Assembly: GCA_021299565.1 (NCBI GenBank)
Contig: JAJTHA010000071.1
Span: 1-8,712 of the forward strand
Source: Candidatus Caenarcanales bacterium
Lineage (GTDB): Bacteria; Cyanobacteriota; Vampirovibrionia; LMEP-6097
Length of the DNA stretch: 8,712 bases
Direction: 5' to 3'
Under the pieces are notes generated by a model, which worked only from the letters and a program-made list of their open reading frames with translations, was not told the DNA's origin and did not search any database. Each line of letters starts with the position of its first letter. Position 1 is the first letter of the stretch. Below, piece by piece: positions 8,301 to 8,712 of the stretch. The translations under genes were made by a program, and so were the position numbers.

Positions 8301-8549
8301 TTGGTTATTGGAAGTGCTATTTATGGGAAACAAATTGATGACGGACTAAATGCAAAAATAGGTATTGGAGTAACAAACCCTCAAAGAGCTCTTCATATCT
8401 CAAGTGTCATGAGACTTGAGCCAACAGCAAGCCCACCACCTAGCCCAGCTGAAGGTGATATTTATATCGATAGTACTGGCACTAAAGCCTACTGCATTTA
8501 CTTAAATGGTACATGGCAGAAAATTATTGGTAGCGGAGTTTGCATATAA
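2325..8549 (+). CDS. Giant secreted mosaic repeat fibre/adhesin (2074 aa, MAT- or trimeric-adhesin-like)
   Basis: The gene is complete, from ATG after an in-frame stop at 2310 to TAA at 8547. Residues 1-22 are a Sec signal peptide. Junction motifs of the GKLYVNG...LDDSG type begin at residues 71, 528, 685 (degenerate), 1074, 1238, 1401 and 1720. Stalk modules starting LDxLDSxQFLRSD lie near 110, 262, 567, 1112 and 1276. A non-repetitive insert spans about 300-511. Beta-roll blocks lie at 721-1039, 1435-1684 and 1755-2010, and a tip at 2029-2074. Gly-rich linkers follow four junctions. There are only four cysteines (1796, 1800, 2057, 2073), all near the C-terminus. The modules are of the kind found in phage tail fibres, trimeric adhesins and Bdellovibrio MAT proteins. 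The signal peptide argues against a phage fibre, and the lack of a C-terminal YadA-like barrel argues against a classical type Vc autotransporter. Likely role is adhesion or prey/surface recognition; trimerisation and ligand are inferred. Confidence 0.85.
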   Translation: MLFRRIYLILLIFLTLANRVNASTDTGNGQVFIPASKNLGLGTLNPNSKVTINGNLSVRETSRPGINSTFGKLYVNGNTSNLMFLDDSGVQYDLLSAAGGGSGFDGSTFDGLDSTQFLRSDTSDQFTSGTLTTNIGTTLRVNGDIAIADTNIALTGASTTFTGTGFVTLSPGAGSNLNVNMSGAGDLAVNTNQFYVDTSTSNIGIGTTSPSSKLVVRGTTTVNGFTMTSGAVNNYVLTSNVSGTGSWTNPSGITAGNANTIDGLDSLQFLRSDTSDQFTSGTLTTATGTILRVNGDSYFNNPIRLAPNNNIVLVKGSTINGAAAEDGFRIRMKPAYINSSRDAVMFEKLETNTNFPGGFAFSTTDRNGTQANAFTISGSGDYTRVGINSNNPQFTLQALGYNTPSIALGAIDPAENGWRQFMTQGLQANGSLINKWAVGSFSDNSSTGGNMFYIYQYSNNGDQFLHPTNPYEGVQRLLINDNGQFAFGYNSYASAPTNFDFAFNGTGMFDRALALKEASRPLNTINYGRLYVNGATSNLMFLDDSGTQYDLLSAASGGGGSDADTLDMLDSAQFLRSDTSDVFTSGTLTTKNGTTFRVNGDLAILDNDISFNSATGVTFTPTAGQNLNIALSGAGDFAVNTNQLYVDTSTSNVGIGLTNPSARLAVNGDFAMKEMAASTAASGFGKLYVSSTDSELYFDADDQSAVRLTNNGLLSIGNLSINDLTDAVSDGFSTVYLGANSGSRADSGASGSTGVGINALRDSDDNSAQNVAIGFDAMRFNNNGDSNIAIGYRALYNTTNSSMNVAVGEMSLYSNTTGGQNTSVGVRSLQNNKIGSFNVAYGHESMFNNENGSFNSAMGYRSMFNNKNGDYNSAFGYEALRNNREGDENIAVGWEALYSTTNGNYNTAVGTKALNNNSGNSNTAIGAYSLRYTKRNANDNTAVGFESLSHIYNGSRNTALGIRAGVGNGNGLSGTTFDNGVFMGYEAGYRSNGDNNIFIGYKTGRTTNVRNNILIGSEITSSANDQLNIGNSIFGNLVSRNIGIGINNTTSKLTINGDTALRERNRPALAANYGKLYVNGSTSNLMFLDDSGIQYDLLASSGGGGANAGTLDGLDSLQFLRSDSSDQFTSGTLTTNIGTTLRVNGDLAIADTNISLTGASTTFTQTTGAISFVPAAGQGLNINLSSTGDFAVNTNQLYLDTSTTNIGLGTVSPNEKLTIEGRSSLRETTRPTANANYGKIYVNGTTSNLMFLDDSGIQFDLLQVAAGGGGNADTIDLLDSTQFLRSDASDQFTGNTLTIGAASTLRVNGNLEIADTIIPFTGANATFVTSGPVSFTPASGNNFIIATSGAGDFIVNTNQLFVNGQTTNVGIGLTNPNEKLTVSGRLSLQETTAPSSTANFGKLYVNSTTSNLFFMDDAGIAYDITTAISSSSSSIDSLTDAISDGADTVFLGNGSGLSNTSGNFNVGLGIRALSRNTSGSFNTAVGFESMNGNTIGYSNSAYGFRSLYSNINGYSNTAIGMNSLRRNTRGYFNTAIGNGSLERSNGANLNTAIGASSMFNSLTSSSNVAVGANSLGQNISGQFNTALGNNALKSASGSSSNNVAIGYNAGNGTSLTTYSNNVFVGFESGRNTSTGSNNTLLGANTGNITSGNFNILIGSGVQAPSATASNQLNIGNTIYGDLANRNIGIGINNTSSKLTVNGAIAIREGSRPNANPVNMGRLYVNGATSNLMFLDDSGVQYDITTIPPAAGAIGIDDLVDGKSDSSRYLLIGTGAVNANPGSNYATGVGIDALKNCGSNCSNNTALGYKALELNSNGDNNTAMGHQALANNTSGINNIAIGYQSMLNNTSGGGNTAAGSQSLLNNTTGGGNVAFGAEAMRSNSFGANNTAIGSNSLKNFAPIGGSTANTAIGASSLLNNLSGISNTAIGVNSLNGNTSGQGNIGVGNKAGLNNLTGGNNIFIGNNSGAQIVTGSTNIAIGHNASFPGDGDNQLVIGSAIYGKQIDDGLNAKIGIGVTNPQRALHISSVMRLEPTASPPPSPAEGDIYIDSTGTKAYCIYLNGTWQKIIGSGVCI
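2652..3107 (+). repeat. Stalk module 1 of second fibre
   Basis: The module begins DGLDSTQFLRSDTSDQFTSG, continues through a TLRVNGDIAIADTNI segment and SGAGDLAVNTNQFYVD, and ends in a connector (NIGIGTTSPSSKL). It then carries NNYVLTSNVSGTGSW, a YVLTSDxxGxGxW-type motif common in tail-fibre-like proteins. The TLRVNGD segment is almost identical in protein to module 4 (from 5658) but not to neighbouring modules. Confidence 0.75.
3108..3221 (+). repeat. Stalk module 2 of second fibre (short, truncated form)
   Basis: The sequence DGLDSLQFLRSDTSDQFTSG is followed by a RVNGDSYF segment, but the usual second half (SGAGDFAVNTNQLYVD) is missing. The module runs instead into the non-repetitive insert at 3222. 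This looks like replacement of the distal half of a stalk module by another domain. Confidence 0.65.
3222..3860 (+). other. Non-repetitive insert of about 210 residues in second fibre
   Basis: This is the only long stretch of the protein without the repeat patterns. It has two parts separated by a connector-like RVGINSNNPQFTLQALG at 3474. The first contains FRIRMKPAYINSSRDAVMFE and FAFSTTDRNGTQANAFTISG. The second has GWRQFMTQGLQANGSLINKW and FYIYQYSNNGDQFLHPTN, with many aromatics. The patterns (TDRNGTxxNAFTI, RLLINDNGQFAFG) recall beta-sandwich modules placed between connectors in tail-fibre proteins. It may be a ligand-binding domain; I do not recognise a named family. Confidence 0.55.
4023..4376 (+). 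repeat. Stalk module 3 of second fibre
   Basis: The module begins DMLDSAQFLRSDTSDVFTSG, passes through FRVNGDLAILDNDISF and FTPTAGQNLNIALSGAGDF, and ends in connector NVGIGLTNPSARLAVNG. It is followed by a degenerate junction (GKLYVSSTDSELYFDADD at 4377) rather than the standard LDDSG form, and then by beta-roll block 1. Confidence 0.75.
4485..5441 (+). repeat. Beta-roll block 1 of second fibre (17-residue repeats)
   Basis: The block spans residues 721-1039, opening INDLTDAVSDG and closing QLNIGNSIFG. Eight consecutive units from 4632 to 5039 are exactly 17 residues (51 bases) each, for example NVAVGEMSLYSNTTGGQ and NSAMGYRSMFNNKNGDY. They are followed by units of 16, 18 and 17 and then a longer loop (5205-5276). 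The fixed AxGxxSL core with variable turns is what a YadA-like beta-roll would show, with a period slightly longer than YadA's 14-15. Confidence 0.85.
5658..6035 (+). repeat. Stalk module 4 of second fibre
   Basis: The module begins DGLDSLQFLRSDSSDQFTSG, then TLRVNGDLAIADTNI, FVPAAGQGLNINLSSTGDF and connector NIGLGTVSPNEKLTIEG. Together with its leading junction (5544) it forms a unit of 492 bases, directly followed by a second unit of 489 bases (6036-6524). The pair is a tandem module duplication, much diverged. Confidence 0.75.
6150..6524 (+). repeat. Stalk module 5 of second fibre
   Basis: The module begins DLLDSTQFLRSDASDQFTG, then TLRVNGNLEIADT, FTPASGNNFIIATSGAGDF and connector NVGIGLTNPNEKLTVSG. 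Its end resembles the module entering the window at its left edge in the first fibre (FVNGATNN and NPNEKLSI against FVNGQTTN and NPNEKLTV), marking the point from which the two proteins are collinear. Confidence 0.75.
6627..7376 (+). repeat. Beta-roll block 2 of second fibre (17-residue repeats)
   Basis: The block spans residues 1435-1684, opening IDSLTDAISDG and closing QLNIGNTIYG. Eight consecutive units from 6717 to 7124 are exactly 17 residues each, for example NTAVGFESMNGNTIGYS and NTAIGMNSLRRNTRGYF. An extended loop at 7140-7199 follows, then FVGFESG, LLGANTG and ILIGSGV strands. It is the positional counterpart of block A (324-1115) in the first fibre. Confidence 0.85.
7587..8354 (+). 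repeat. Beta-roll block 3 of second fibre (CxxxC type)
   Basis: The block spans residues 1755-2010, opening IDDLVDGKS, then NANPGSNY and a CxxxC unit (NCGSNC at 7710-7724). Five exact 17-residue units follow, then one of 20 residues (NTAIGSNSLKNFAPIGGSTA), then four more of 17. The closing cap is QLVIGSAIYG. It is the counterpart of block B (1320-2006) in the first fibre. Confidence 0.85.
8409..8546 (+). other. C-terminal tip domain (46 residues) of second fibre
   Basis: The tip spans residues 2029-2074. It begins MRLEPTASPPPSPAEG and contains GDIYIDSTG, AYCIYLNGTWQK and a final GVCI. It aligns without gaps to the tip of the first fibre (30 of 46 identical) with both cysteines matched. A proline-rich lead-in separates it from the last connector. 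Confidence 0.7.
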
Positions 8550-8569
8550 ATCAATCAGAGTCACGCTTT

Positions 8570-8582
8570 GCAACTTAGTTGC
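8570..8582 (+). other. Small hairpin downstream of second fibre gene
   Basis: GCAAC at 8570-8574 and GTTGC at 8578-8582 form a perfect 5-bp stem with a 3-nt loop, 20 nt after the stop codon. No T run follows directly (the next bases are CAATTTGAA), so it is a poor intrinsic terminator. It could be an mRNA-end structure or chance. Confidence 0.2.
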
Positions 8583-8612
8583 CAATTTGAACTTTCATGA
8601 AATAATATAATA

Positions 8613-8712
8613 GTGAAGCTCTTAATAGCATTAATTATAAGTATTAGCTTTCAAACAAAAGCATCTAGCAAAGATGCTTTTACGACATTATTCAATTTGA
8701 GCAATGTCAAAA
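8613..8712 (+). CDS. Start of a secreted protein of unknown function (3' end outside window)
   Basis: A GTG at 8613 opens a frame that stays open to the right edge (33 codons); an in-frame TGA at 8598 limits the start upstream. The first 17 residues look like a Sec signal peptide: a single Lys, a hydrophobic stretch LLIALIISISF, and TKA before SSKDAF, with T at -3 and A at -1. No good ribosome binding site is visible upstream and no ATG is available in frame. The gene begins 63 nt after the second fibre's stop on the same strand. Too little mature sequence (SSKDAFTTLFNLSNVK) is present to recognise a family. Proximity suggests a link to the fibres, such as an export or surface-attachment partner, but this is inference. 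Confidence 0.55.
   Translation, partial: MKLLIALIISISFQTKASSKDAFTTLFNLSNVK

Noticed and set aside
1..8549. Phage tail fibre genes of a prophage
   Set aside because: The second protein has a clear Sec signal peptide, and no other phage genes or S74-type chaperone domain are present in the window. The resemblance is at the level of shared fibre modules.
8606..8611. Perfect TATAAT, -10-like, just before the third gene
   Set aside because: It ends one base before the GTG start, so a transcript from it would begin inside the coding region. The nearest -35-like hexamers are spaced 21 nt (TTGCCA) or 13 nt (TTGAAC) away. In AT-rich DNA this is likely chance.

Overview
The window holds two very long, repeat-built, secreted fibre (adhesin-like) genes in tandem on the + strand, and the first 33 codons of a third gene for a secreted protein. 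The first fibre gene enters from the left edge (open to base 1, stop at 2223-2225). The second is complete (2325-8549, 2074 aa) and starts with a clear Sec signal peptide. The third starts at a GTG at 8613 and runs off the right edge. I see no RNA genes, CRISPR arrays, insertion sequences or transposition genes. The only non-coding DNA is two short gaps, 2226-2324 and 8550-8612.

Both fibre proteins are assembled from the same small set of parts. (1) A connector of the type GIGxxNPxxKLxVxG ending in LRExxRP. (2) A junction of the type GKLYVNGTTSNLMFLDDSG. (3) A stalk module beginning LDxLDSxQFLRSDxSDxFT and ending SGAGDFAVNTNQLYVD. (4) Beta-roll blocks made of 17-residue units, consensus NTAIGYxSLxxNxxGxx, which resemble the head repeats of YadA-type trimeric adhesins but are slightly longer. 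(5) A 46-residue C-terminal tip shared by both proteins. In the second protein the order is signal peptide, connector, junction, stalk, stalk, a non-repetitive insert, junction, stalk, beta-roll 1, junction, stalk, junction, stalk, junction, beta-roll 2, junction, beta-roll 3, tip. From a shared SGAGDF anchor to the C-terminus the two proteins have the same module order and nearly the same length (720 and 727 residues), so they are paralogues.

Organism: the Sec signal peptides argue against phage tail fibres, although the modules look tail-fibre-like, and point to a diderm bacterium. The closest type I can name is the mosaic adhesive trimer (MAT) fibres of Bdellovibrio, which mix trimeric-autotransporter and phage-fibre parts. 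An AT-rich member of the Bdellovibrionota or another environmental diderm lineage would fit, but the sequence does not settle this. The standard code (or code 11) applies: the first fibre ends at TGA exactly where its paralogue ends at TAA, so TGA is read as stop.

How the genes may work together (inference): two paralogous surface or secreted fibres with the same tip architecture but different beta-roll loops would present different binding surfaces. Neither ends in a visible outer-membrane anchor. The third gene, also exported, is a candidate partner, but too little of it is present to say.
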